The translations under genes and the position numbers were made by a program. From contig NZ_JANFYZ010000013.1 in the NCBI RefSeq assembly GCF_024460775.1, positions 1 through 64,000 of the forward strand: DNA of 64,000 bases. Direction: 5' to 3'. Positions 45,401 through 53,910 of this stretch are shown in pieces. Under the pieces are notes generated by a model that ran no database searches, was not told where the DNA came from, and saw only the letters and a list, made by a program, of their open reading frames with translations. Source of the DNA: Desulfovibrio desulfuricans (GTDB taxonomy: Bacteria; Desulfobacterota; Desulfovibrionia; Desulfovibrionales; Desulfovibrionaceae). Position 1 is the first letter of the stretch; each line of letters starts with the position of its first letter.

Positions 45401-46600
45401 ATGTCACAAGCCTTTGCCGCCGTGAAAGCCGGGGAAGAGAGCCTGCTCTGCCGTTCCTACAGCCGTTACCCGCTGGCTATCGTGCGAGGCAAGGGCGCGC
45501 GACTCTGGGACGTGGACGGCAAGGAATATGTCGATCTGCTGGCGGGCATTGCCGTAACTGCCCTTGGGCACTGCAATGATGAAATCTGCGCCGCCCTTGA
45601 GGCCCAGTCGCACAAGCTCTGGCACGTGAGCAACCTGTTTTATCAGGAAGAACAGCTTGAACTGGCCCGGCTGCTGCTCTCAACGAGCCACCACAGCAAG
45701 GCCTTTTTCTGCAACTCCGGTGCAGAAGCCAACGAGGCCTGCATAAAGCTGGCGCGCCGCTACATGCGCAGCGTGAAAAAGCGTGATGCCTACGAAATCA
45801 TCACCCTCGAGGGCTGCTTTCATGGCCGCACGCTCGGATCGCTGGCAGCAACGGGCCGCGAAAGCCTGAGCAATGGTTTTACCCCCCTGCCCGAGGGCTT
45901 CAAGCAGGTTCCGGCCAACGACCTCGCAGCGATGGAAGCCGCCATCACCCCCGCCACCGCCGCAGTGCTGGTTGAAGTGGTGCAAGGCGAAGGCGGCATT
46001 GTGCCCCTGCCCGCAGACTACCTGCACGGTGTTGAGGCCCTGTGCCGCAAACACGACATCCTCTTTATGTGTGATGAAGTGCAGGCGGGCCTGTGCCGTA
46101 CCGGCAAGTTCTGGGCTTTCCAGACCTGCGGCCTCACGCCCGACATCATCAGCATGGCCAAATCCCTCGCCAACGGCCTGCCCATGGGCGCCATGCTGGC
46201 TACGGACGAAGTTGCGCAGGGCTTTGAGGCGGGCAGCCACGCCACCACCTTTGGCGGCGGCGCGCTTGTTTCCGCTGTGGCGGCCAAGACGGTTGAAATC
46301 ATGCTGCGCGACAAGCTGGCAGACCGCGCCAGCACGTTGGGCGAGCACATGAAGGCCCAGCTGGCCGCTCTCCAGCAGCGCGTTCCTGGCAAAATCCGCG
46401 AAGTGCGCGGCATTGGCCTCATGCTGGGCATTGAACTGACCGTTTCCGGCAAGGATGTGTGGGAAGAACTGCTGCGCCGGGGCTTCATATGCAACCTGAG
46501 CCACGGCATCACCCTGCGCCTCCTGCCGCCCCTGAACATTGAGCAGGCGGATCTGGACAGCTTTGTGACCACGCTCGAAGACATTTTGAAGGCTTTTTAA
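45401..46600 (+). CDS. argD: Acetylornithine-type class III aminotransferase
   Basis: 399 aa from ATG 45401, with AAGGAG upstream. PLP enzyme of the acetylornithine/succinyldiaminopimelate aminotransferase group. Signatures are DVDGKEYVDLLAGIAVTALGH, FFCNSGAEANEACIKLAR, GCFHGRTLGSLAATG, MCDEVQAGLCRTGKFWAF and the PLP lysine in IISMAKSLANGLPMG. Likely role: N-acetylornithine synthesis in arginine (and possibly lysine) biosynthesis. Closely related class III enzymes cannot be excluded. Confidence 0.88.
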   Translation: MSQAFAAVKAGEESLLCRSYSRYPLAIVRGKGARLWDVDGKEYVDLLAGIAVTALGHCNDEICAALEAQSHKLWHVSNLFYQEEQLELARLLLSTSHHSKAFFCNSGAEANEACIKLARRYMRSVKKRDAYEIITLEGCFHGRTLGSLAATGRESLSNGFTPLPEGFKQVPANDLAAMEAAITPATAAVLVEVVQGEGGIVPLPADYLHGVEALCRKHDILFMCDEVQAGLCRTGKFWAFQTCGLTPDIISMAKSLANGLPMGAMLATDEVAQGFEAGSHATTFGGGALVSAVAAKTVEIMLRDKLADRASTLGEHMKAQLAALQQRVPGKIREVRGIGLMLGIELTVSGKDVWEELLRRGFICNLSHGITLRLLPPLNIEQADLDSFVTTLEDILKAF

Positions 46601-46680
46601 AAAATCGACCTGTCCGGGTCTTTACAGAAGCACGATTGTACACTACATAGTGCTTCCTGAAAATATTCTGCAAAAATTAC

Positions 46681-46705
46681 GGCAACCCCGCTCTGCGGGG
46701 TTGCC
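46681..46705 (+). terminator. Hairpin between argD and the DksA-type gene
   Basis: Perfect 11-bp stem GGCAACCCCGC / GCGGGGTTGCC with a 3-nt loop; only a poor T-tract follows. It may attenuate rather than stop transcription. Confidence 0.55.
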
Positions 46706-46729
46706 GCTTGCTTTACACAAGGAGTACTC

Positions 46730-46951
46730 ATGGACGTTTTTGATCAGGCTACCGAGCTGGAGCGCCTTGACCGCGAATCAGCCCTCTTGCGGGCCCGCGC
46801 CGCTGTGGATCGCGGCGGCCCGGAATGGATCAACGGCGTAGCCTGCTGCCGTGAATGCGGCGACCCCATCCCCGCCAAGCGCCTTGAAGCCCTGCCCGGT
46901 GTTGGCCTGTGCCGCGCCTGCCAGGAAGAACGCGAAGGCAGCCGCGACTAG
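46730..46951 (+). CDS. Short TraR/DksA-type zinc-finger protein
   Basis: 73 aa. Acidic helical N-terminus, then a four-cysteine zinc finger (CRECG ... LCRACQE) as in TraR/DksA proteins, but without the long coiled-coil of full DksA. May bind RNA polymerase in the secondary channel as TraR does; not established for this protein. ACAAGGAG precedes the ATG. Same strand as dut and argD. Confidence 0.85.
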   Translation: MDVFDQATELERLDRESALLRARAAVDRGGPEWINGVACCRECGDPIPAKRLEALPGVGLCRACQEEREGSRD

Positions 46952-47362
46952 CCCTCACAGGGTTGCCCTTGCGGCCTGCCGCTGGCGTACCTTGTGCTGT
47001 AAGGGCTGCGGCCCCGACACCCCCGGCGATATCTGCATTGCAGCGCGCCCGCACACAGGCGAGCGCGTACTGATTGCGCTCGGCTTTTGATCCTGCCAGC
47101 GTGACGGCACCATTTGCGCGCAATTTTCTCCCCCTCTGCAAGCCCTTCCATCTCCGCAATCATTGCGACATTCCCCGGACCATTCTTGTTCTGACAAGAA
47201 CTTGATGCTCACTGGCTGTATCAGACAGACAAATAAATGCCCGCGGCACTGCATCCCCCTGAAACGAAAAACCCTGTCCCGGCAGATCGCGGGGACAGGG
47301 TTTTTGAATGATCTCGCTTGCAAGGCAGGCCGCCAGGCCAGCGCAGTGCGTGCCAAGTCCGG
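46952..47362. other. Intergenic region between convergent genes; hairpins only
   Basis: 411 bp without a supported gene. It holds a 7-bp hairpin TTCTTGT-TCTG-ACAAGAA (47183-47200) and the strong bidirectional terminator at 47267-47305. Confidence 0.4.
47267..47305. terminator. Bidirectional intrinsic terminator
   Basis: AAAAACCCTGTCCC (47267-47280) pairs with 47292-47305; A- and T-runs flank the 9-bp GC stem. It serves the minus-strand phosphate transporter operon and any plus-strand read-through. Confidence 0.88.
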
Positions 47363-48367
47363 TCAGTTCCAGATAAAATGCAGCAGCCAGTAAGAAACAA
47401 ACCCCACGCCTGCAGCAGCGGGCAAGGTGAGCACCCATGCCGTCACCAGATTTGCGGCCACATTCCAGCGCACGGCTGAAAGCCTTTTGGTAGACCCCAC
47501 ACCAAAAATGCAGGCGGATATGGTGTGCGTGGTGCTGACCGGGGCACCCATGAGGGATGCGCCGGTGATGACCAGGGCGGCGGAGCTTTCCGCGGCAAAG
47601 CCGTGCACCGGCTCCAGCTTGAAAATACGGTGCCCCATGGTCTTAACAATTTTCCAGCCGCCCACGGCGGTGCCAAGAGCCATGGCCCCTGCGCAGGAAA
47701 GCTTGACCCACAGGGGCACTTCCACTGTGTCGATCTTGCCAAAAATCATCAGGGCCAGGGTGACGATGCCCATGGTCTTCTGCGCATCGTTGAGGCCGTG
47801 GCTGGTAGCCATAAATGCGGCGGAGAGCAGTTGCAAACGCCGGAACGAGGCATTGACCTTGCGCCGGTGTATATGCCCGCAGATCCAATAGATGATCCAC
47901 ATGCAGCAAAAACCCACCGCGTAGCCAGCCAGAGGCGAGGCCACAAGGGGCACCAGCACCTTGTCCCAGATGCCCTTGCCGTTCAGCGCGCTAAAGCCTG
48001 CATCGGCCACGGCGGCGCCGATAAGCCCGCCAATCAGGGCATGGGAAGACGATGACGGAATACCGAAATACCAGGTTATGCAGTTCCAGGTGATGGCCCC
48101 CACGAGAGCGGCCAGCACAAGTACGTGGCTCCCCTCCACCACGTGCGGCAAAACAATGCCGCTGCCCAGTGTTTTTGCCACTTCAGTACCAAGCAGCGCC
48201 CCGCCCAGATTGAGCAAGGCCGCAGCGCCCACCGCAAAACGCGGCGTCACCACCTTGGTGGAAACCACGGTGGCAATGGCGTTGGCGCAGTCGTGCGCGC
48301 CATTGGTGAAGTCGAACACCAGGGCCACCAGCACAATGAGCGCCAGCAGCACGGGGATATCAAACAT
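47363..48367 (-). CDS. Inorganic phosphate transporter, PiT family
   Basis: 334 aa, about 8-10 hydrophobic helices. The inverted-repeat signatures are NGAHDCANAIATVVST near residue 22 and GLNDAQKTMGIVTLAL in the second half. Low-affinity, cation-coupled phosphate uptake by family. ATG 48367 lies inside the end of the upstream DUF47 gene (8-nt overlap), the usual pit-DUF47 coupling. Confidence 0.95.
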   Translation of the reverse strand: MFDIPVLLALIVLVALVFDFTNGAHDCANAIATVVSTKVVTPRFAVGAAALLNLGGALLGTEVAKTLGSGIVLPHVVEGSHVLVLAALVGAITWNCITWYFGIPSSSSHALIGGLIGAAVADAGFSALNGKGIWDKVLVPLVASPLAGYAVGFCCMWIIYWICGHIHRRKVNASFRRLQLLSAAFMATSHGLNDAQKTMGIVTLALMIFGKIDTVEVPLWVKLSCAGAMALGTAVGGWKIVKTMGHRIFKLEPVHGFAAESSAALVITGASLMGAPVSTTHTISACIFGVGSTKRLSAVRWNVAANLVTAWVLTLPAAAGVGFVSYWLLHFIWN

Positions 48368-48989
48368 TTTTCAGCACCGCTTCTTCAATGGTTTCCGCCA
48401 GCGCATTGACCTGCTCAAGCAGGATGTTCATACGCTCATAGGCCTGACTCCACTTGAGCACCCGCATGAGGGCCTTGCTTGTCAGTTCCTGATGCTCGTC
48501 CATCAGTTCCGCCAGGCCCACGGCCAGCACCATGTCGCATTCGCTGCGCAGGCCGCGAAAAGCACGGGTCTTGTGGCAGTCGCGCCGATTGGCGAGGCCG
48601 GCAAGCATTTCATAGGTCAAATCAAGCATGGAGCTGATGGTGCGCGCCATCTGCAAGGCGGGAAAGCGGATCGAGGCAAATTCAAAAATATGCAGCCGCG
48701 TGCTCAGGCTGTGCAGGCAGTCCATGCACTCTTCCTGTTCCTGGTTGATGCGCAGGATGTCTTCGCGGTCAATGGGCGTGATAAACGTCTGGGAAAGCGC
48801 CCGGATGATCTTGCTGTGCAGCAGGTCGGCCTCTTCTTCCAGAAAGGCGATTTCCTTGTGCACGTGATCCATGTTGGAAACGTCTTCCAGCATGTTTACC
48901 AGCAGGGCGGACATGCGGCGCAGCAGATCATTCTGCTCGTTGAGCATGGCAAAAAACGGAGCGGATTTAGGCAGTAGAGCAGGAAACAT
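48360..48989 (-). CDS. DUF47 (PhoU-like) protein
   Basis: 209 aa from ATG 48989, preceded by AAGGAGAAAGG. All-helical PhoU-like fold with acidic metal-binding stretches (IAFLEEEADLLHSKI, ITPIDREDILRINQEQEE). Regularly paired with PiT transporters; thought to regulate their activity. Overlaps pit by 8 nt. Confidence 0.92.
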   Translation of the reverse strand: MFPALLPKSAPFFAMLNEQNDLLRRMSALLVNMLEDVSNMDHVHKEIAFLEEEADLLHSKIIRALSQTFITPIDREDILRINQEQEECMDCLHSLSTRLHIFEFASIRFPALQMARTISSMLDLTYEMLAGLANRRDCHKTRAFRGLRSECDMVLAVGLAELMDEHQELTSKALMRVLKWSQAYERMNILLEQVNALAETIEEAVLKNV

Positions 48990-49364
48990 CCTTTCTCCTT
49001 GAACTGGTTGCAAGCGCGGAGCGCCACGAATGGTAGCTGTTTGCGCAGGCTTTGCCCTGGCATGCAGCTTGCGGGGGCGAGCAGTGCATCACTTCGCCAG
49101 CCCGTTTGACCCATTCCGTTTATACCGGGCAGAACTTTGTGCCAAGAGAAAACAGGGCGTCAAATTAAACTTTTCAATGCGCAAAAAAGAACTCAAATCA
49201 TGGCGGTATGTTATGAGGTCACTTTTTTGCGCATTCCCGCGTCTGACGCGACTTTCCGCGGGAAAGATTCTCGTTGGATTGAACGCACAATCTATAATCC
49301 AGGCGTGTTCTGCACGCAATGCTTTGCTGCGTGGAGGGGACGCCAACTCAACCTGCGTGGGAGT
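48990..49364. other. Intergenic region, no gene supported
   Basis: 375 bp between the divergently facing ends of the DUF47 promoter and the RluA-type gene. It contains an 8-bp inverted repeat TTCCCGCG...CGCGGGAA (49234-49264), which may terminate the RluA-type transcript, and otherwise nothing recognisable. Confidence 0.4.
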
Positions 49365-50471
49365 TTAATCAATAGATGTCAGCCACTCCAAGACTTGCCG
49401 GGCAACTGCTTCTGGCAAAAAAGACCAGGGCGGCGGCATGACGCAGTTTGCCCCCGGCAGCAGCAGGCCGCCGTGGTGCAGATAGAACGTGCCGTGGGAT
49501 GTTTGAGCTTCAGCTTCGGGATCTTTGTCTGCGTAAAGGGGATCGTTCCACAGGGGGTGCCCCACAGCGGCGGCATGCGCACGGATTTGGTGGCGCGCGC
49601 CACGCCGGATGCGGCACCCGACCAGCGTCAGCCCAACACGGTGAAATTGGGAGTCTTTTGTGAGGGCGAGTTGCGGCAGGTCGTCCCCATCAAAGTAATG
49701 GAGAGGCGTAAAATTTGTCCAGCGCGTGCAGCCGGCATCGCGATCAAGCACGCGGCTTTTGCTGCGCTTGTCCGTGCGCAGGGCAAAAGTCACGGTAAAA
49801 TCTTCTTCCAGCCGCCCGGCCAAAAGCGCAATATAACGCTTTTCGCAGCGGCCAGCCGCCTCGGCCAGCCGAAAAGCCTTGGCCGCCTGCGGGGAAAGCG
49901 CCGCGCACACAATGCCAGAAGTGCCGTAATCAAGACGCTGCATCAACTGAGGGGACAAAGCCTCCGCACTCATACCCGCATCATCTTGGGGATCAGTCTC
50001 AGTGGAGCCCTGCCCTGCCATCAACTGCGGCAGCATGCTCTCCAGGCTGTGGCCCCTGCCGCCTGTCAAAGCGGCAGTGTGCAGGCCCACGGGCTTGTAA
50101 AAAAAGCAGAACTCGCCCTGACGCTCCAAAAGACGCGGCAACGTGTCAACATTTGCATCTGCGGGGCATGCGCCAGTTACGGTTGCCCCAGCAGCGGCAC
50201 TCTGAACCTGCTGATCTGCGCCCGGCGCATCAGCCAGTGAAACCACATCCCCTTTGCGCAAACGTTGGGCCGCCGTGCAGGAGCGCCCGTTGACGAGTAC
50301 CTGACCACTTTCAATGCTGCGCTTGCGCCCTCGCAGGCCCATCTGCGGCAGCAGCAAGGTCAGGGCATAGTCCAGCCTCTGACCGACCATGTCTGCACCG
50401 GAGGCTTCAAACTGTTTTGCAGTCGCTTCCTGCGGCTCGGCGCAAGATGCGGAGGAAATTTCATTGCTCAC
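49365..50471 (-). CDS. RluA-family RNA pseudouridine synthase
   Basis: 368 aa. An S4-like N-terminal domain (about 30-80: MGLRGRKRSIESGQVLVNGR) precedes the catalytic domain. The catalytic motif is LMQRLDYGTSGIV with the essential Asp, followed by KRYIALLAG and GARHQIRAHAAAVGHPL. A 50-residue variable insert lies between. It starts with GTG overlapping the stop of the preceding gene (GTGA), so it is translationally coupled. Target RNA unknown. Confidence 0.9.
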   Translation of the reverse strand: MSNEISSASCAEPQEATAKQFEASGADMVGQRLDYALTLLLPQMGLRGRKRSIESGQVLVNGRSCTAAQRLRKGDVVSLADAPGADQQVQSAAAGATVTGACPADANVDTLPRLLERQGEFCFFYKPVGLHTAALTGGRGHSLESMLPQLMAGQGSTETDPQDDAGMSAEALSPQLMQRLDYGTSGIVCAALSPQAAKAFRLAEAAGRCEKRYIALLAGRLEEDFTVTFALRTDKRSKSRVLDRDAGCTRWTNFTPLHYFDGDDLPQLALTKDSQFHRVGLTLVGCRIRRGARHQIRAHAAAVGHPLWNDPLYADKDPEAEAQTSHGTFYLHHGGLLLPGANCVMPPPWSFLPEAVARQVLEWLTSID

Positions 50472-51667
50472 AGGGTCACCGAACTGCCGGGAACAAGCTC
50501 CAGCAGGGCTTTGGCGGTTAATTCCGGCACATGGCGCTGCGGATCATTTTCGTACACCATATGTTTTTCTACCAGCCGTACACCCAGTTGGGCGAGGGCG
50601 TCACGCTCTCCAGCATCCAGCCCGCCCTCATAGCGACCATTGCGGGCATCAACCAGCACGGTCTGCAACAGGGCCTCGGTGGGGGCGTCGGGGGCGTCTT
50701 CGCGCAGATGCCGCAAAATCATGGCAGTCTGCCCCGCCACGGTCAGGCCGTGCAGTTCGGCGTCTGTTCCGGTATTGGGAATAAAAATTTTCGGGCACTG
50801 AACGGCAGCCACGGCACGCCCTACATTCTGGGGCAACAAGTTGGCAAGCACGCTGGTGTAAAAACTGCCCATGGGGTAGCAGATGGCCGCCGCCGACCGC
50901 AGATAGGCCACCGAGGCCGGGGCAAGGGGCGGACGGCAGGGGGTTTGCAACTTTTTTGCCTGCTCGGTTCCCCGGTCAGGCTCGTGCACGGTGAGGAACA
51001 ACCGCCGCACAGCGCCTCTGAGATTTTTAAAGCGGTGCTGGCCCACTACAAGGGAACCGTCTTCCAGCTCCGCCGCCAGATGCAGGCTTTCGCTCACAAT
51101 GGGCAGTACCACGCCGCGCGTTTGCAGCAAGCGGCTGAGAAAGGCCATGACCGGGCCAAACACCCGCTTGTGGTGCAGGTAGCCCCCGGCCAGAATCAGA
51201 TTGCCCAGGCAGGCGCGGAAGGGGTCAAAATCTTCGGGCATGCGTTGCAGAAAAAAATTGAGATGCAGGCGCAAGGCATCTGCAAACAGCGGCGGCATTG
51301 CCGCCCAAGCGGGATGCGCCTCGTTGCTCATGGCGCGCAACTGTTGGCGCAGTTCGTGCGGATCGTTGCATTCCGCCGACTGTTCCGGCAGCCTGCTGGC
51401 GCAGAATTCCATTACCGAGGCGGGCACAACCGCGCTGTCGGCCAGAGCCAGCAGGCGGTTGCGGATGTCGCCCACGGCAGGCATGGCAAAGCTGCGGCGC
51501 AGTGCCGCAGAACTGCCGCCGGAATCAAAGGGCGTGACGAGATGAACGGAATTGTGGGTGTAGTGGATCAGTTCACGGCTCAGAACGCGCAGAGCCGTGC
51601 CGCCCGTAAAAAAAACCAGTCTGGGGCCAAGCGGAGGAAAGCAGAACAGCGAAGCACTTTCGCTCAC
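50468..51667 (-). CDS. CofD/YvcK-like protein (2-phospho-L-lactate transferase fold)
   Basis: 399 aa. VFFTGGTALRVLSRELIHYTH and PFDSGGSSAALRRSFAMPAVGDIRNRLLALAD match the nucleotide-binding core of CofD/YvcK proteins (gluconeogenesis factor / UDP-sugar-binding regulators). The central PMGSFYTSVLANLL block is also typical. The variant FFTGGTA (rather than the usual IGGGTG) resembles a CofD-related group of deltaproteobacteria, the so-called GAK type, as I recall. GTG start overlaps the stop of the RNase D-like gene by 4 nt. Function not established. Confidence 0.8.
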   Translation of the reverse strand: MSESASLFCFPPLGPRLVFFTGGTALRVLSRELIHYTHNSVHLVTPFDSGGSSAALRRSFAMPAVGDIRNRLLALADSAVVPASVMEFCASRLPEQSAECNDPHELRQQLRAMSNEAHPAWAAMPPLFADALRLHLNFFLQRMPEDFDPFRACLGNLILAGGYLHHKRVFGPVMAFLSRLLQTRGVVLPIVSESLHLAAELEDGSLVVGQHRFKNLRGAVRRLFLTVHEPDRGTEQAKKLQTPCRPPLAPASVAYLRSAAAICYPMGSFYTSVLANLLPQNVGRAVAAVQCPKIFIPNTGTDAELHGLTVAGQTAMILRHLREDAPDAPTEALLQTVLVDARNGRYEGGLDAGERDALAQLGVRLVEKHMVYENDPQRHVPELTAKALLELVPGSSVTL

Positions 51668-52323
51668 ACGGCGCTCCCCGCTGCCAGGGCATCGCTGTCC
51701 GGCGCAACCTCACAGGCGCTGCGACAGGAGGGGATGAGTCCCATTTCGCACATGCGCAAAAAAATCAGCCGCCCGATCCAGGCATCTGTGGCGGCGTAGG
51801 CAATCTGACGCGGCGTCAGTTCCATGAGGCTCCAGTTTGAACACTGCGAACCCTTGGAAATACGCCAGCCAAAAAAATTGGCCGCAAGGGTGCGCAACCC
51901 CTGGCTCGGCATTTTGTGCGCGCGTGCCACACCGCCAAGATCAACCAGCCCCGCTGGCTCAAAGTCATGCAGGCGGCCAAGATCACGCATATCGTCGCGG
52001 ATGCCCACACCAGCCTTGACCTGATCGGGGTTTGCCAGAATCTCGACCACATGTGGCCCGAACGGTAAAAAGGCCAACTGCACCAGATACACGGCATTGG
52101 CCGTGGCAAGCTGGATCAAAGCCGGAAAATTGCGGCGTCCCTTGCGAAAGGAAGGCCGTGTTTCCGTATCAAATCCAAGCAGGTCTGCGGATCGCAGATC
52201 CGGCAGCGCGTTCTTCCAGTCCTCCAGGGTGCGAATAACCTGCACCGGCCCCTCGTAATGAAAAAGGGGCATGGCGTTGATTTCTTCGCAACTCAACCTG
52301 CGGCGCAAAACGTCCATATCCAT
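51664..52323 (-). CDS. RNase D-like 3'-5' exonuclease domain protein
   Basis: 219 aa, DEDDy-type. The first catalytic pair is in LLGFDTETRPSF. The middle Asp lies in AGVGIRDDMRDL. The last motif is YAATDAWIG with the catalytic Tyr and Asp. No HRDC domain, so it is shorter than true RNase D. It begins 3 nt after mnmE's stop and overlaps the CofD-like gene, so it is part of the mnmE operon. Probably RNA or DNA trimming. Confidence 0.88.
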   Translation of the reverse strand: MDMDVLRRRLSCEEINAMPLFHYEGPVQVIRTLEDWKNALPDLRSADLLGFDTETRPSFRKGRRNFPALIQLATANAVYLVQLAFLPFGPHVVEILANPDQVKAGVGIRDDMRDLGRLHDFEPAGLVDLGGVARAHKMPSQGLRTLAANFFGWRISKGSQCSNWSLMELTPRQIAYAATDAWIGRLIFLRMCEMGLIPSCRSACEVAPDSDALAAGSAV

Positions 52324-52326
52324 AGG

Positions 52327-53751
52327 TTACTTACCAATGCAGAATTGGGCAAATATGCTGTTAAGCACTTCAGCCGGGCTGGAAAGCCCGGTCACTTCCC
52401 CCAGATGAGCGGCGGCCATATCGAGTCTGACCGCGCAACAATCGTAAGGCTGCCCTGCAACAACATCAGCACGCAGCCCTTCAAGTTCTTTCAAAGCCTT
52501 TTCCAGCGCCATGGATTGCCTTGCGTTGGGCGCAAGGCCGTCTTCCGGCGCGGTATCCGAACCGCCCCCAAGCAGCACAGATCGCAACATGGTTGCAAGC
52601 TCTTCGACATATGTATCGGAAAGTGCGCTCACTGCGCAACAGGTTCGCGCACCAATCCAGCGGGGAGGGAACACTTTTGGCATGCAAATGTCACATTTGT
52701 TCCACACCACGAGCAGGGGCGTGTCGCCCACAGAGTCAAGAACCTCGCGGGCCGCAGGGTCCGGGCAGACCTCTGCCGCCGCACCTTCCTCGCCCAGCAG
52801 GCCGCCATCAAGCACAAGAACAACAAGATCAGCCTGAGAAACTTTTTCGCGGCTGCGCGTTACGCCAAGCTGCTCAACGGTTTCTTCAGCCTGTCGCAGG
52901 CCTGCAGTGTCTGTCAGGCGTACGGGCAGACCGTCAAGATTGCATGTTTCTTCCAGAAAATCACGCGTTGTGCCGGGGATATCGGTCACAAGCGCGCGCT
53001 CGCGCCCTAGCAGCGCATTGAGAAGGCTGGACTTGCCGGCATTTACCGCGCCAGCCAGCACAACTACAGCGCCCTGCTGCACGATCTGGGCCCGTCTGCT
53101 CCCGGCCAGCAACCGCCGCACAGCCAGCATGACCCTGTCGAGAACTTCGCAGAGGGCGGCTGGCTCCATGCCTTCAACTTCTTCGTCAGGAAAATCCACG
53201 GCAAGGCACATCTGGGCGCGCAGCATTTCCAGTTCTTCACGCAGTTCGGCAGTGCGCCGACCAAGAACGCCTTCAAGGCGGTTGAGCCCGTAGCGCAGTG
53301 CCTCGCGCGAGGGGGCGGCTATAAGCTCGGCGACGGCTTCGGCCTGGCTCAGATCCATACGCCCGTTGACAAAGGCGCGACGCGAAAATTCGCCGCGTTC
53401 TGCCTGACGCGCCCCGTGGCGCAGCGCGCTTTCAAGCACGGCCTGCACCAGAAAAGGGCCGCCATGGCTGTGAATTTCGGCCACATCTTCACCCGTAAAG
53501 GTACGCGGCCCAGGCATGAAAACAGCCAGGGCATCATCGAGCGCCTCGCCGTTCCAGTCCAGCACGCGGCCCCGGTGCAAAAGCCAGGGATGGAAATTTT
53601 CCACCTGTGCTGAAAGGGGCAGGAACATGCGGGCAAGAACTTCCTTGGCCCGAGGGCCAGAAAGGCGCACGATGCCAATCCCCCCGGCACCGGGAGGGGT
53701 CGCAATGGCGGCGATGGTGTCGCCACGTTCTGTCTGCACTGCTGTATCCAT
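52327..53751 (-). CDS. mnmE: tRNA uridine-34 5-carboxymethylaminomethyl-synthesis GTPase
   Basis: 474 aa from ATG 53751, with AGGA close upstream. N-terminal folate-binding domain (DTIAAIATPPGAGGIGIVRLSG). Dynamin-like G domain with G1 AGAVNAGKSSLLNALLG, G2 TTRDFLEE, G3 DTAGLR and G4 WNKCD. C-terminal FCIGK with the conserved Cys needed for tRNA modification. Works with MnmG, which is not in the window. The upstream frame to 53847 is not needed. Confidence 0.97.
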   Translation of the reverse strand: MDTAVQTERGDTIAAIATPPGAGGIGIVRLSGPRAKEVLARMFLPLSAQVENFHPWLLHRGRVLDWNGEALDDALAVFMPGPRTFTGEDVAEIHSHGGPFLVQAVLESALRHGARQAERGEFSRRAFVNGRMDLSQAEAVAELIAAPSREALRYGLNRLEGVLGRRTAELREELEMLRAQMCLAVDFPDEEVEGMEPAALCEVLDRVMLAVRRLLAGSRRAQIVQQGAVVVLAGAVNAGKSSLLNALLGRERALVTDIPGTTRDFLEETCNLDGLPVRLTDTAGLRQAEETVEQLGVTRSREKVSQADLVVLVLDGGLLGEEGAAAEVCPDPAAREVLDSVGDTPLLVVWNKCDICMPKVFPPRWIGARTCCAVSALSDTYVEELATMLRSVLLGGGSDTAPEDGLAPNARQSMALEKALKELEGLRADVVAGQPYDCCAVRLDMAAAHLGEVTGLSSPAEVLNSIFAQFCIGK

Positions 53752-53910
53752 ATCCTGCCCTATGTTTGCGCGGCCTCGCCAACGCGCGTTGCCGGAGATC
53801 TGCGCCCAGTCGGGCTGTTTCTCCGGCAACGTTACAAGCACCTTCAAGACCCTGCTGGCCCCGCTTGCGGTATGAGCGCGCCAAACGCGCGTCTGCCAGT
53901 GAGGCTGAAG

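Noticed and set aside
49137..50240. 367-codon plus-strand frame over the RluA-type gene
   Set aside because: Shadow of the pseudouridine synthase; no recognisable homology.
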